From assembly GCA_030762895.1 (NCBI GenBank), contig CM061069.1, positions 87,987,548 to 88,051,547 on the forward strand: a stretch of DNA of 64,000 nt. The letters are read 5' to 3'. Origin of the DNA: Sophora flavescens. Lineage: Eukaryota > Streptophyta > Magnoliopsida > Fabales > Fabaceae. Every line of letters begins with the position of its first letter. The first letter of the stretch is position 1. Of this stretch, positions 35,026-46,364 are shown piece by piece. The translations under genes and the position numbers were made by a program. Below the pieces are notes generated by a model. It was not told the DNA's origin. It searched no databases and saw nothing but the letters and a program-made list of their open reading frames with translations.

Positions 35026-35878
35026 TGTTCGGGTCCACTATTAAAAAATGAAAAAAAGACAAAAAAAAAACTAAAACCCACTAAAGGATGACCTAGGTGC
35101 TCATTCCTCGACTACTCCGCCGCTGCCCCTTCTTTCTGCTTCAATTTTCATCTATGCTTCAAAAATAATTTAACTCTTCCACATCATTATTATTCAACCC
35201 TATGTTCTGATACAAATGAGAAAAGAGTCCAAGCGTTTGATCATATTTTTAGTAGTATCTGTTTCAGGTTTGAAAATCTGGAAAGTATGTGCATCATCTT
35301 CACTTTGGCACCCACTTTTCTTGAGCGTCTCGTAGGCACGGCTAGACGGATCGGATTCATGGGAACGAACTTGAAGTAGTGAAGCATGACATCGAATGGG
35401 AACAAACTTGAATCAGTGAAGTGCGACGGCGGCAGAAGCCCTTGGTGAACGGAGGACGGCGCGACTTGGACAAGGATGAAGCACGACGGAGGAGCGACGA
35501 GCCGAGGACGTCAACAGTCTGGTACGACTGTGTCCCTGTGAGCAGCAGCGATGGAAACTAAGTTAGACTGAGAGAGATGTGAGATGGTGAGAAGACAGAC
35601 ATGTAATAGTGATGAGTGAGTGATTTTCGATACTCCCTGTGTTAGATTGGGTCAGGAATTGGGGAAAAGTATGGTGGTCGGGTCGATTGGTCAGGTAGTC
35701 GGTTTTAGGATTTAAAATCCGACACCTGAACCAAACATGATTGGTTCCCATCAGCTCAGTTCGGGTTTTTACCCGAACCAATTAACTTTGGTTTTTTATG
35801 GGTTGGTTCGGTTCGGATTGGTCGGGTTGGTCGGGTTTACCCTGTCCACTTACACCCCTACTTAGCGTGTCACATCTT

Positions 35879-36644
35879 CTAGGCTTGTGGATGTTTGATC
35901 ACATCTTCGGTTTTCATTCCTAACTCCCTAAGAGTTGCTACAGACACAACATGGATTTGGTTCAAGACTTCAGAATTCAAGATGGTTCCTTTGTTTCTGA
36001 CCAACCTTGTTAACAACATAGCATATGGATAGCATGTTTTGTTTCCACTTACTATCCTAAGCATATGGTTAAATATTAGGTCGTTTATATCAACCTTCTT
36101 AAACTGCAGAAGATAATATAATGCAAACTTATCTATTCTAGAGATAAGTTTCATAGAACCTTTTCTCGGAGTGACACACCTGGTTAGAAGCAAATGTAGA
36201 AACCTTGCCTTGGGTGTCAAATAATGAACAAACTTGCTATCTATAAGCCGATCTCCAAACAGAGTAAAGTTGACATCTTCCTTGTTTTCTTATTCTTCCC
36301 AATCATCTGAATGACCGATTCCTTCTCTAGCACAACTAGTTACTTTAACAATATCAAAGATGTCGAACCAGTGCCTTACAGTGTTCACATTTCCAACAAC
36401 GCAGAACAAGTGTGCATGTCTTGATGAAGCTGAGTTCTTCCAAAACTCTGACATTGTGAGTGTAGACATTTTCTCTGATTGAAAATAAGTTCATCCAACC
36501 CGCATACTCTAGTTCTGGGGAAACATCCAAACCAACATCTTTTATCTCTTGAAACTCAACTATGTGCTCAATGGTTATCTTTCTTGCTTCAGATTCTTCC
36601 ATGTTGGGTACAACAGTAGGGTTTGTAGTCCTTCTGGAAGCCAT
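35879..36644 (-). pseudogene. SIRE env-like ORF, N-terminal half
   Basis: Starts at ATG 36644 (MASRRTTNPT). It aligns with the SIRE-1 third ORF: VSPELEYAGWMNLF against VTEELEYSKWTPFF, RFLHLLLTRCVTPRKGS against RFLHKLLLECVMPRKGS, and DRFALYHLI-like DKFALYYLL. A frameshift separates the first 96 codons from the rest. The ORF runs into truncated LTR sequence at 35892, so its C-terminal coiled-coil half is lost. Function of this ORF class is not established. Confidence 0.82.
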
Positions 36645-37167
36645 TTGGGGTAGGAAGACGAAGAGAGATTAGGTTTTGAAAACAAAAAGGTGAGAGCTTT
36701 AGAGAGAGAAGAGTCTGAAGGTGAAAGGTTGTGTATGAGGGAGAGGTTTATGAAAAGCACTTAGCATTTATGGCGCTGATATGCGAAGAGAGAAACTAGA
36801 CGAAGGGAGTGAAACGTTTTCTCGTTAACTCCCCACTTAATCATTCGAGAATTCAAAATTAATTATGTCTTTCTCAGTCTTTAAAGAAGGTCCACGTCAT
36901 ATCAGACGGGTCTTAAACTATCAGACACATCATACAAATATTCACACATAAAAATCTTAAGATAAGATTTTAAATACTTACTTGTAAGTAATTTGTCTCA
37001 ATAAATCACTGACCTCTTTTGTTGTTTCCTTTTTCTCTGAGATGTTCTTTCTTCAATTGGAGGCTTTGGGATATACACTCTTTTGTGATTGTGAGTAGTG
37101 AGAGTCCATTTTCCAACTTCTGTCATAGAAGTCCTCTTTGTTCTACTTAACAAATCTGCAAGAGGAA
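36645..37167 (-). other. Leader of env-like ORF and deletion point of pol
   Basis: The part next to the ATG is a pyrimidine-rich leader, as upstream of the SIRE-1 third ORF. In SIRE-1 about 3.3 kb of protease-integrase-RT separates gag and this leader; here they are about 0.5 kb apart, so pol has been deleted. Confidence 0.7.
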
Positions 37168-38372
37168 TTATAAGGTGTTTTGGTACCCATACCTATTAGT
37201 TGTTTTAGTCTGTGAAGACTTGGTTTTTCTCTTGTGAAAGCACTTGGACGTGATATGTCCAGATTTACCACAAAATGTACATGATATATGAGAAGGAGAT
37301 TTATTAGTAACTTTCAGTTTATCTGAGAGTTTATTAGATACTCTATCAGGATTCTTTTCAATGTATCCTATACCAGTTTTGTCAAAACTAGACCTTTGAC
37401 TTCCGAGAAGTTTCATCAGGTTGTTCTTGCCATTGACAAATCTAGCAAGATCATTAGTGAGCTCTTCCACTTTTTGTTAAAGTTTTAAAACTTCTTCAGA
37501 TGGTGGTGTTTCAATAATGATCTCAGCTCTGAGCATTTATACTTTAAGCTTTCTATTTTCTTTGACTAGTTCATTAATCTCAATAATTTTCTGTTCATGC
37601 TCCTTAGTGAGCTTCACATACTTTTTCTTAAGTTCTTTGAACTTATCAAGAATACAGTTGGATTCACTGAGAAGTTCATGATAGGCATCTTGTAAATCCT
37701 CAAATTCAGAATTTACCTCATAATCTGAGTTAGTGTATGCAAGTAGACATTTAAACTCGTCATCTGATTCTTTGTCCAGATCTTCCCAAGTGATCATCTT
37801 TTTGAGTGGTGGCATCCTTCACCAGCTGTTCTGATTACTGCTTTCTTAGCCTTTATTTTGCTCCAGAATCTTCTCATCTTTCTAGTTGCTTCAGAAACTT
37901 CCTCATCTTCAGCATCATTTTGAGAATGTTGATCTTTTGGTGTACTTGAAGATGGAAGCTTGTCAACATTGTTAACTGATCTTCCTTCAGATGTTTCTTT
38001 GACAACAGCGTCTTCATCATATAATTCTTCTAGTTTGTTCCAGATGTCTTTGGCTATTTCACAGCTACTAACTTTGTCATATTCAGACATGCTAAGAGAA
38101 CATACAAGAAGATATTTTGCTTTGGCATTAAGTTGGACTATATTTTTGTGATCTAATGTACATCCGCTTCTGGGAATAGCATTTCCACTTTCATCAGTTG
38201 GACTGTATGGTCCTTGAGATATGATTTCCCAAAGATCTAAGTTAGTTGACTCAATGAACATTTTCATCTTATTTTTCTAGTACTTGTAATGATTTCCATC
38301 GAACATCGGTGGTTTGCTTAGATATGTACCTTGATTGTACATACTGTTGCTTGAGGCTGCTTCACTTGCCAT
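37168..38372 (-). pseudogene. gag: SIRE gag, internally deleted
   Basis: Begins at ATG 38372 (MASEAASSNS); KPPMFDGNHYKY is followed by a TAG where the family has Trp, then KNKMKMFIE. The capsid part ends early and joins an acidic segment (ATRKMRRFW), so much of the capsid C-terminus and the first knuckle are missing. The later part keeps the coiled coil (LKKKYVKLTKEHEQK) and the last knuckle CTFCGKSGHITSKC. At least three frames are needed to read it. Confidence 0.85.
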
Positions 38373-38416
38373 TATTCGGAATCTTTTCCTCTACACTGTG
38401 AGGTGCTTAACCCAGA

Positions 38417-38434
38417 GGTTAAGCTCTGATACCA
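38417..38434 (-). other. SIRE primer-binding site (Met tRNA type)
   Basis: On the minus strand TGGTATCAGAGCTTAACC, a perfect match to the usual 12-base initiator Met tRNA complement, two bases from the LTR end. Confidence 0.9.
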
Positions 38435-38436
38435 AC

Positions 38437-40813
38437 TGAAATGGCACAAAACAACACGTGAGATGGTTAAAGACAGGCACCTTTCTCAACAAACTGATCA
38501 GTAACTATTTAACATACCCAAGTTAGTTACTTAAAACAGTTAAACAAACTGAATAATAAAGTAAAGGTTAGGGAAAGAGTATACTCAGATTTATCCTGGT
38601 TCACCCACAAACTTTGGGCTACATCCAGTCATTGGTTTCACCAAGCTTTAACACTATAACTGATCAAGGTTACAGACGAGTATTATTTGCACACCTAGCC
38701 TATCCAGGCTCAACCACAAGTATTGTTTGCACACCTAGCCTCTTCAGGCTCAACAAGTATTCTTGAAACATGCCTCTTCAGGCTCAAAGTTTTGAGAGAG
38801 TTTTGAAGCACAACTTCAAAGTTACAAATCAATTCAACCAATCTTTTAACACTATAGAGAGTGAATATGAACTTGGAACTTGGTGAGTTGCAAATGAGTT
38901 GTTCTTCAAATGATTTTCAGAGTGTGAAGAAGATATGTGAGTGATCAAAGTTTTAAGCTACAGCTTTTTAGGGGGATTTGAATAGTGCTTTCGAAAATTA
39001 GAGTTTAAGAAGCACAAAACAGAATCAGTAAATGCGAGATGGTTAAAGACAGATGCCTTTCTCAACAAACTGGTCAGTAACTATTTAACATATCTGAGTT
39101 AGTTACTTAAAACAGTTAAACAAACTGAATAATAAAGTAAAGGTTAGGGAAAGCGTATACTCAGATTTATCATGGTTCACCCATAAACTTTGGGCTACAT
39201 CCAGTCATTGGTTTCACCAAGCTTTAACACTATAACTGATCAAGGTTCCAGACGAGTATTATTTGAACACCTTGCCTATCCAGGCTCAACCACAAGTATT
39301 GTTTGAACACCTACCCTCTTCAGGGTCAACAAGTATTCTTGAAACAAACCTCTTTAGGCTTAGAGTTTTGAAGCACAGCTTCAAAGTTAAAAATCAATTT
39401 AACCAATCTTTTAACACTATAGAGAGTGAATATGAACTTGGAACTTGGTGAGTTGCAGATGAGTTCTTCTTCAAATGATTTTCAGAGTGTGAAGAAGATA
39501 TGTGAGTGATCAAAGCTTTTAGCTATAGATTTGATAAGATGAATACTGTTCTTTTGTAATATAGCTTTTTCACTGATGAGTAAATATTGGCTTTCCCTGG
39601 TTGCTTATTACTGTATCACTCTATCTTTTTTTTTTGGTCTTCGACTTCTTCTATTTATACTTAAATCACAGAGATCCGTTGAGATGCATTTGAAAGTTTT
39701 CAGCTTTGTTCTTCAAGAAATAGTCGTTCTGACTTGATAATAAATGCATTGAAGAACGTTGAAGATTCCTTGGTGATAACAAAGTATAGCAGGTATGCTT
39801 TTCTGGCTTTGGGCAGCGTTCTTTCCTTATTTGTACAACACTTAGAAAAGCTCATATAAAGTAGCTTTTCTCTTACTTAAATAAGGAATGCTTTTCTCTA
39901 GCCTTGTCCTGTTGTCTTTTCTCCTTTCTCTGATTTCGATTGAAGATAAGAAATATATTAATGAACTTCTTTCAAATTTAATTAACTATATTTCAAATCA
40001 CTTTTACTTTTGAATCAGAGATTAACTGATTCCTTCATAGAGAGCTTTTCTCTTTGGCGCGTGCTTCATCAACACCGAAGGTGACTTAGCATTTCACATC
40101 TTCTAGGCTTGTGGATGTTTGAATATCTTTTGAATCAAACAAGTTAATCAGACAGAAGAGTGATTCTGACTTTGTCAGAAGCTTAGACGCATACTGAGAG
40201 AGATAGATGCTTCTTTGAATTGAGACTTCTTAATCTTGTTCTGATCTGTAATCTTGATCCTTCTTCTTTCAACTTCCTTCAGAAGATAGCGTTTGTGTTC
40301 TTCGAATGCTTTGATCATTACTTTGACTGGTAACTACTTTAGACTTCTTGGTATTCAATAAGCACAGACATCCTTCTTATAAGAATAAAGCTTGATGTTC
40401 TCTTCCTTTCATTTACTTGTTGAATGGATAAGTTATTTTCCTTTAGCTTTTAGTGAAGATGACAGTCGTTGACTGCTTTGCTTTGGTACTGCTACTTGCT
40501 GATCTTTTTCATAGTTGGATAAGTTTGAGAGATGTTGATATAGGCTTTAGTGTGAGTCAGACTTCAGACTCATTGTACTTAGTTAGCTTTGAGTCAGACG
40601 CTTGTATTTAAGCTTTTGATCCTTTCATCATCTTTTGTTGACTTGATCTGCTAAAATATAATGCTTTGGCTACACAACTCAAGTAGATGATTAGCAATAT
40701 TCAGATGGTTCAATGTAAAATCGATTGTTTAATGTTTGGGTTCATCAAAATACACAAGGGCCACAGGCGTGTGAGTCAGACGCATGGCGAGTCAGACGCT
40801 TTTTAACTTAACA
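38437..40813 (-). repeat. SIRE LTR region with a 0.5-kb tandem duplication
   Basis: Plus-strand start TGAAATGGCACAAAAC and end CTTAACA (minus-strand TGTTAAG). The first 520 bp (38437-38957) and 38958-39490 are two copies of the same LTR part, the second lacking its terminal 28 bp. The full second LTR is about 1.86 kb, larger than in SIRE-1 by extra U3 sequence (40100-40813). It serves as 5' LTR for the gag body on its left and 3' LTR for the env-like remnant on its right. Confidence 0.85.
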
Positions 40814-40828
40814 TTCTCCCCCTTTTTT
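40814..40828 (-). other. SIRE polypurine tract
   Basis: On the minus strand AAAAAAGGGGGAGAA directly before TGTTAAG, as in SIRE-1. Confidence 0.88.
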
Positions 40829-42650
40829 ATGATGACAAACATTCAATATGATTTTATATTGAACAAGCAGAAAGATATATAGATGATAAAACTTTGTTTT
40901 TAACAAATAATAGATTATCATTTTGTTATCAAGAAAGTTTATAGACTCCCCCTAATCTTATGCTATGCTTATGACAGCGCGAAGAGTTTTATCCTAACAT
41001 ACATTCTTGCTCTTTTTAAACTTATTTCTCTTTGTTTCTCCTTGTTCTCCCCTTTTTGGCATTATAAAAAGGAAAGTACTTTGGTACTTTGGGGAGGCAT
41101 TTCGACATAAAAACAGACAAGTAAGGTTAACCAGTGCAGTCTATACTATCAAACAGATAAGAGATAAACTTAATCATCAAATAGATAAATATAAGTCTAA
41201 ACAAAGGCTTAATTGTAAAGGATAACAAAACACAATAAGTTCAAAGATCAAAAAGAGTTATTTAAAACGTCATCATTGAAAGACATTTAATCAATTCATC
41301 TTCTCGAGGATCTTATGCAGAAGGTTCACAACATGTTTCATTTCTTGTCGCATTCTACGCAACTAAGCTCTAGCTATAGGATCACTGACATGTGCATGAT
41401 TCTTTTCAGCTCTTTGATTCACATCAGCATGTTGACGGACGTGTTGCGAGATCTCAGCTTCATGATTGTTTTGCATAGAGTCCATTAGAAGAGGAATGGT
41501 TTCAACCATTTCTTGATCTGAATGCATTGCCTCATGGTAATTGTCATACCATGGCAGAAGTAAAGCATTTGCAGATGGTGTAGACAAAATTTTAGGAGCA
41601 GAGGGGGATACAGAGCTTGTTTCAACATGAGAAACTTCAACAAACATAGCTTCTTCCATTACAACTTCATTTTCAGCAAATTGTAGAGCCTTCTCTACCA
41701 CAGTTTCTTCGTCTTCCTCAGAAGATGCAACCAAAAATAACACATTCCTTGATTCTTCTTCATCCAGATTAATCATAGAAGGGACATCAACAGATACACT
41801 TACAGAAATTTGAGAGACATGAGCATAGTACTCAACATCAACATCAGACAAATTTGGCTTAGATGAGATATCAAGGTTTGTCAAACAGTTTTCGAGCAAA
41901 ACAGTGACAAAGTTCTTGACACATAAAAGGTGTCAGAAATAGAGTATATGAAGTGGTGCAGATAGTTCAGACACAGGAACTAATGCACTGGAGGTAGGTT
42001 TTCTAAGATAGTTGCTTCAAGAAAAAGGGTTTTACACCAAAGACTCACTCTATCAACTAGAGAGTGGGTGATTATAGTGTAAAACAGACTTTTAGTTGTT
42101 CGAAGAGGAGGAAGAAGTTCTTCTTCATCCTCATAGAAGATGGAATCTTCCTGCCATGTAACGAATTCTCTTGGACCAGCAAAGATGGAGTAAAAAGTGT
42201 TTTTTGAATAAATTCACTCTTGTTCCAGACACAACCATGAAAAGATAACTTCTGAAAAAAGGGGTACAGAGGTAAGGATTGTGAAGGTCCAACATACCCA
42301 AAATGTTGCAGGGCAACGAATCCAATTCTTCCATTCTGAGTTGGAGTCTTCAACTTATGATATTATGTTAGACCAGAGCTTGAATACTCAGCATCCCATT
42401 GACCCTTCTCATCCTCAAAATACACAGCTACGTCTCTTGGAGTGCATATGTTCTCATCAATCTTTCTTTTGAGATATTCCCTCTAATCATCTTCCAAGTG
42501 AAATCTTGGGATATGGACATGAGTATCATTTGCAATGAATTTCCTTGCTTTCACTGGTTTCCTCAAAGCTTCAAGAGCTTGCAGAGCTTCTAAGGGGATT
42601 CCTTCAACAGTCTTGATCGGTTGGGGAGAGATGTCTTGGTCAGGCTTGTA
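40829..42650 (-). pseudogene. SIRE env-like ORF remnant, C-terminal part, with 3' UTR
   Basis: In the position of the SIRE third ORF, upstream of the tract. The longest open piece (41899-41363) is acidic and Ser/Val-rich and ends with a Gln/Glu/His-rich segment (AEISQHVRQHADVNQRAEKN) that may form a coiled coil, followed by MRQEMKHVVN. Earlier pieces around 42072-42734 are scattered over frames. It shares no obvious sequence with the SIRE-1 env-like C-terminus, which evolves fast, so the identification rests on position. It is truncated at 42650 by the Athila-like LTR. Confidence 0.6.
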
Positions 42651-43728
42651 TTTGCAATTAAACAAAATAGGAAGGTAAATCAATTTGGGGTTTTTCAAAT
42701 CTAAAGAGATTCCTAGGAATTGGGTTACCAACAAGATGGTTCATGTTACTAAATTGACTACCTCTTGTTAATTATTAAAATTGCTTTGAAGGTGAATTTA
42801 TCCTAAATAAGTTAATGCTCCCTCTCGGGTTACAAAAACCATGCCCAATTAAACCAACCCCTACTCTCGTGGTAGTTGAATTTAGATTGAACCCAATAAG
42901 TTTTATGACAATTCGTGAATCCTCGAAGGACCGCTTCTAACTCTCGTGATTTAAGTCCTAAGTCTGATGCTATAGATCCGATACCTAAGTTCACCGCTAG
43001 GTTCCTCCTTAGAGTATCTACGACATGCAAATAAGTGGCCACTGAATTTACGAGTAATTAGAATAATAGAAATCAGATCTAAAACAAAATCGAAATTAAC
43101 AAAGGTAAAACATCAATTCATAATATAAATCAGATCTTGGGCATAGCCCCAATCCCTAGAAATAAAGCTACTACTCAAGCATTGTCATGGTGATGACAAG
43201 CTTGGTTAACAACATCATAAATGAAAACCTAAAAGAAGAGAAGAAGGAGGAGAAGAGAGATCCTAAAAATTTGCCTAAGTGTAGCAGCCCAAAAGTCTCT
43301 CTCAAGTCTCTGCCTAATTTCCTTATTTATAGATTAGGGTAATTTGAACCCCAATCAAACACAAATTCAGATCAAATCAGTTTCTACAGATCCAAATATT
43401 GCACGTCACGGCCGTGACGAGTTCTGCCTTGGAGGTTGCTTCACTGGTTGGTCTGTCACGGCCGTAACCACCATCACGGCTTGGCCGTGATCAGTTCTTC
43501 CTGTGAGGGTCTGGTTCAGCTAACATGTCACGGCCGTGACCAGTTCTGACTTTTCCATTCTTTCTTTTCAGCTTTGCTCGATCATGGTCGTGATGGTCAT
43601 CACAGCTAGGCCGTGATGGGCTCTGTTTGACTCATTTTCTTCACTTTTCAAGCCCCATCTTCATACAAGCTCCATCATGGTTAATCTTGAGCATTTTAAT
43701 CCTTAATTCCTGCACAACAACACCACCA
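42651..43728 (-). repeat. Athila-D 3' LTR, truncated at both ends
   Basis: Matches 46549-46886, 56436-56567 and 60206-60835 in series. It lacks the last 185 bp (U5 end) and the first 110-120 bp (U3 start, with the polypurine tract). It keeps the empty target sites of both later insertions: GATACCTAAGTTCACC near 42980 (Athila-A) and CAATTCATAATATAAATC near 43115 (CACTA). Confidence 0.9.
43400..43625. repeat. CACGGCCGTG palindrome cluster
   Basis: Repeated TCACGGCCGTGA-type inverted repeats and CATCACGGCTTGGCCGTGATG variants, upstream (minus strand) of the LTR TATA box. It corresponds to 60470-60740 and 62690-62955. Confidence 0.85.
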
Positions 43729-44147
43729 TTCTAATCTTCTCAAAGTATTCAAAAACAAATGAAAAAGGGAAAGAAAACTTGGGTTGCCTCCCAAGAAGTG
43801 CTTATTTACGATCTTAAGCTTGACCATACTTCTTTCAATCAACCGAGGTCGGTTGGACGTGGAGGTGCAAGAACACCTCTCTTCCATGGAAGTCCTTCAA
43901 AGAGCCGATTTTGTTCATATGGCCAATTGCGCTTTCGCTTTGCTCTCTTCACTCTGAGTTTCATGGCCTTACTCCCTCCTGGCGGAGAGTCTAACTCCAC
44001 ATGATGAGCAACTCCCATTTTATCATCGTTTGGTGCATCATTCGTCATGCTAAGTTTGGGAGTTGCTTCCATATTAGGCTATTCCTTCACCTCTGGAGAC
44101 ATTAACTCGATCCTGCACACATGACTCTCAAAAGGAGGGTTGTTATA
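43729..44147 (-). pseudogene. Post-protease segment of Athila-D
   Basis: Reads HHVELDSPPGGSKAMKLRVK, KRKRNWPYEQNRLF and KRGVLAPPRP on the minus strand (44072-43839). It is not RT and no standard retroelement domain fits. It directly follows protease, so this may be a standing character of a non-autonomous family, not random deletion debris. That is an inference. Confidence 0.55.
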
Positions 44148-44726
44148 TTAGTTAGTCAAATTAAAATCTACCCTATCTTCCTCTACATTCAGAGAGAGCT
44201 TGCCATTCTTTACATCTAATATTGCTCCAACTGTGGCCAAGAATGGCCTTCCAAGTATGATAGGGAATTTATAATTCTCGTTCATATCCAACACCATGAA
44301 ATCGGTAGGGATGAAAAATTTCCCTACCTTTACGGGGACATTCTCTAGTATGCCTAGAGGAGTTTTAGTTGAGCCATCCGCAAATTGTAAAGAGAATTTG
44401 GATGGGCACAATTCCTTGGTTCCTAACCTCTCAAAGATAGTAAGCAGCATCAAACTCGCACTAGCCCCTAAGTCACATAAGGCTTGGTCTATTTTCAATT
44501 CTCCAATCGAGCAAGCAATAGAGAAACTTCCTGGGTCTTTTAGTTTAGAGAGCATATTAGTTTTTATCACGACATCACGCTTCTCAATTAAGCTCTTAGT
44601 TTCTATTTCTACTTGCTTTTTCTTGACCAACCTTTGTGGGAAAGGTATTGGGGGTTGGTAAGGTGGTGGAGGGACATATTTTGGCTCTATCTCTTCATGT
44701 TCACTCATGTCCTCCTCGCATTCCAC
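44148..44726 (-). pseudogene. Athila-D aspartic protease
   Basis: Retropepsin-like: SIACSIGELKIDQALCDLGA, where DLGAS replaces the usual DTG/DSG as in the Athila element at 46887; then FADGSTKTPLGILENVPVKV and FPIILGRPFLATVGAILDV (ILGRPFL is the conserved C-terminal motif). The domain is open for 190 codons. It starts after the Pro-rich YVPPPPYQPPIPFPQRL, matching the IPFPQR block before protease in Athila-A. Confidence 0.88.
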
Positions 44727-46139
44727 ATCCTTTTCAATTACCCCAAGCTAATCATCCCTTAAGTATATGGCATTACAGTGCTCATTGGGATTAACTTCGG
44801 GTTGTCCTGGAAACATACCCTTAGTTCTAGAATATGTACTGGCTTGTTGGGCAATCTGGGTTTCTAACATCTTATTATGGATGGCCAAGTTGTCTACCTT
44901 AGATGTTAACTCTTTTATTGCCTCATTGATTGCCCTACCTTGTTGCCTAAACTCTTCATTTTGTTTTGTCTGAGTTTCAACAAAACTTTCCAAAAGAGAC
45001 TCAAGTTTAGACTTTTGTACCTGAGGATACCCCGATGCGGGTTTCCTATTACCTTGGCCTTCCTGGAATTCGTGGTTCGGCGTGTTGTTGTAGTTCCCGT
45101 AGGAGAGTTAAGGGCTGTTATTCCTTCCTTGGTTGTAAGAATTTGGGGGAACATAGTTTGGCAACTTCGGGTTCGTGTCGTAGAAGTTGTGACAAGAGTT
45201 CACTTGTTCCCCCGAAGCGCCGGATCCAGGAGCAATACCACGTGGGCACGTCATTATGTCATGTCCCTACATTCCACAAATCTCACAAACAATGTTAGTA
45301 GCACCTATTGAACTCACATTAGCCTTTTCAAGCTGATCAAAGCGTTTATTCAATGAGTCAATTTTAGACATAATGAGATCAGTGCTATTCATTTCAAACT
45401 TACCCCCCGAAATCTTTTTCGGGTTATCACCTCTTTCCGAACCCCATTGGTGATAGTTGGTGGCTACGTTTTCGATGATATTGAATGCTTCGGTTAGAGG
45501 TCTATTCATAAAGGCTCCACCAGCTGCGGAGTCAAGTGACACCTTCAAAGAGTAATCCAATCTGTTGTAGAAGGTATGCACTAATAGCCACCTCTCGAGT
45601 CCATGATGTGGGCAAGACTCTAGCAATCCCTTGTAGTGATCCCAAGCTTCGGATAAGCATTCTCCGTCCTTTTGGAAGAAGCCGGTGACCTGAGTCCGTA
45701 GGTAAGCAGTCTTGGATTGAGGGAAGAATTTCTCCAAGAATACTTGCTCTAGTTGGTCCTAAGTTGACAACGTGTTAGCGGGCACTTGTTTCAGCCAAGC
45801 TTTTGCCTTTCCAGTCAGAGAGGAGGGGAATAACCTTAAGCGTATAGCATCAATCGGGGCACCATGAATTCTAATTGTATCGGTGAACTCCAAGAATGTC
45901 TCCACATGATCAGTCGGGTCCTCCGAGGGTAATCCTTCAAATTGATGTTGCCTAATCATGCTAATTAGCATAGGCTGTATAGTGTAGTTCTCCGCTTCGA
46001 TTTCTGGCCTAGCAATCCCAGTTCGCAAACCCCTAGCATTTGGGGCTGCGTAGTCCTTCAGTGGTTTGGTATGCGGTAGATTCGCCACGAATGGAATGGG
46101 AATCAACCTCTCTCTCTCTTTCTTTGTAGTCTCTTGCAT
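44727..46139 (-). pseudogene. gag: Athila-D gag
   Basis: Starts about 46139: IPIPFVANLPHTKPLKDYAA, then the capsid core FEGLPSEDPTDHVETFLEF, RLFPSSLTGKAKAWL, QVFLEKFFPQSKT and YYKGLLESCPHHGL-like DHYKGLLESCPHHGL. The zinc knuckle is CEICGM-stop-GHDIMTC, where a TAG (45267-45269) replaces Gln. Another TAG (45759-45761) replaces the Trp of TWDQL. Two frame changes are needed between the knuckle and the coiled-coil block before protease. Confidence 0.88.
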
Positions 46140-46340
46140 CTATGAAAGGTCCTTTCGATCTCGGGGTCGGCTTCAATAAGGTTTCCAAGACTTAGGGATC
46201 TTTGCATAAAAGAGAAAAATACCTATGGTGGAGAGATAGATACTCTAGAAAAAGAAAAAGAAATAAGTAATAAAATAAAATAAAAAAAAATGTCCAGAAA
46301 AATCAATTTAAAAATTAAATTGAAATTCAAGAAAACACAT

Positions 46341-46358
46341 TCCCCGGCAACTGTGCCA
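46341..46358 (-). other. Athila-D primer-binding site (Asp tRNA type, diverged)
   Basis: On the minus strand TGGCACAGTTGCCGGGGA. The Athila-A site is TGGCGCCGTTGCCGGGGA; this copy differs at two bases, one of them a G to A in a CpG. Confidence 0.8.
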
Positions 46359-46364
46359 AAAACT

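Larger units (their letters stand above)
33532..35859. mobile_element. hAT-like transposon (non-autonomous), carrying a solo LTR
   Basis: Flanked by the perfect 8-bp duplication ACTTAGCG (33524-33531 and 35860-35867), typical of hAT elements. The sister LTR at about 40084 shows the unfilled site (ACTTAGCA then TTTCACATC). Ends are imperfectly inverted: GGGGTGACACGGGTCGG on the left and, reversed, AGGGGTGTAAGTGGACAGGG on the right, each followed by runs of GGTTCGGTTT or GGTCGGGTTGG. Without the nested LTR it is about 0.9 kb and has no transposase. Confidence 0.75.
32417..42650 (-). mobile_element. Two minus-strand SIRE-type copia bodies sharing one LTR region
   Basis: From right to left on the minus strand: an env-like 3' interior (42650-40829), polypurine tract, LTR region 40813-38437, Met-tRNA primer site, gag (38372-37168), env-like gene (36644-35879), and a 3' LTR (35892-32417) interrupted by other elements. 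So the order is interior, LTR, interior, LTR with the middle LTR serving both. Protease, integrase and RT are missing from the left body. Homology to SIRE-1 (LTR repeats, PBS, gag, env-like ORF) is clear. Confidence 0.82.
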
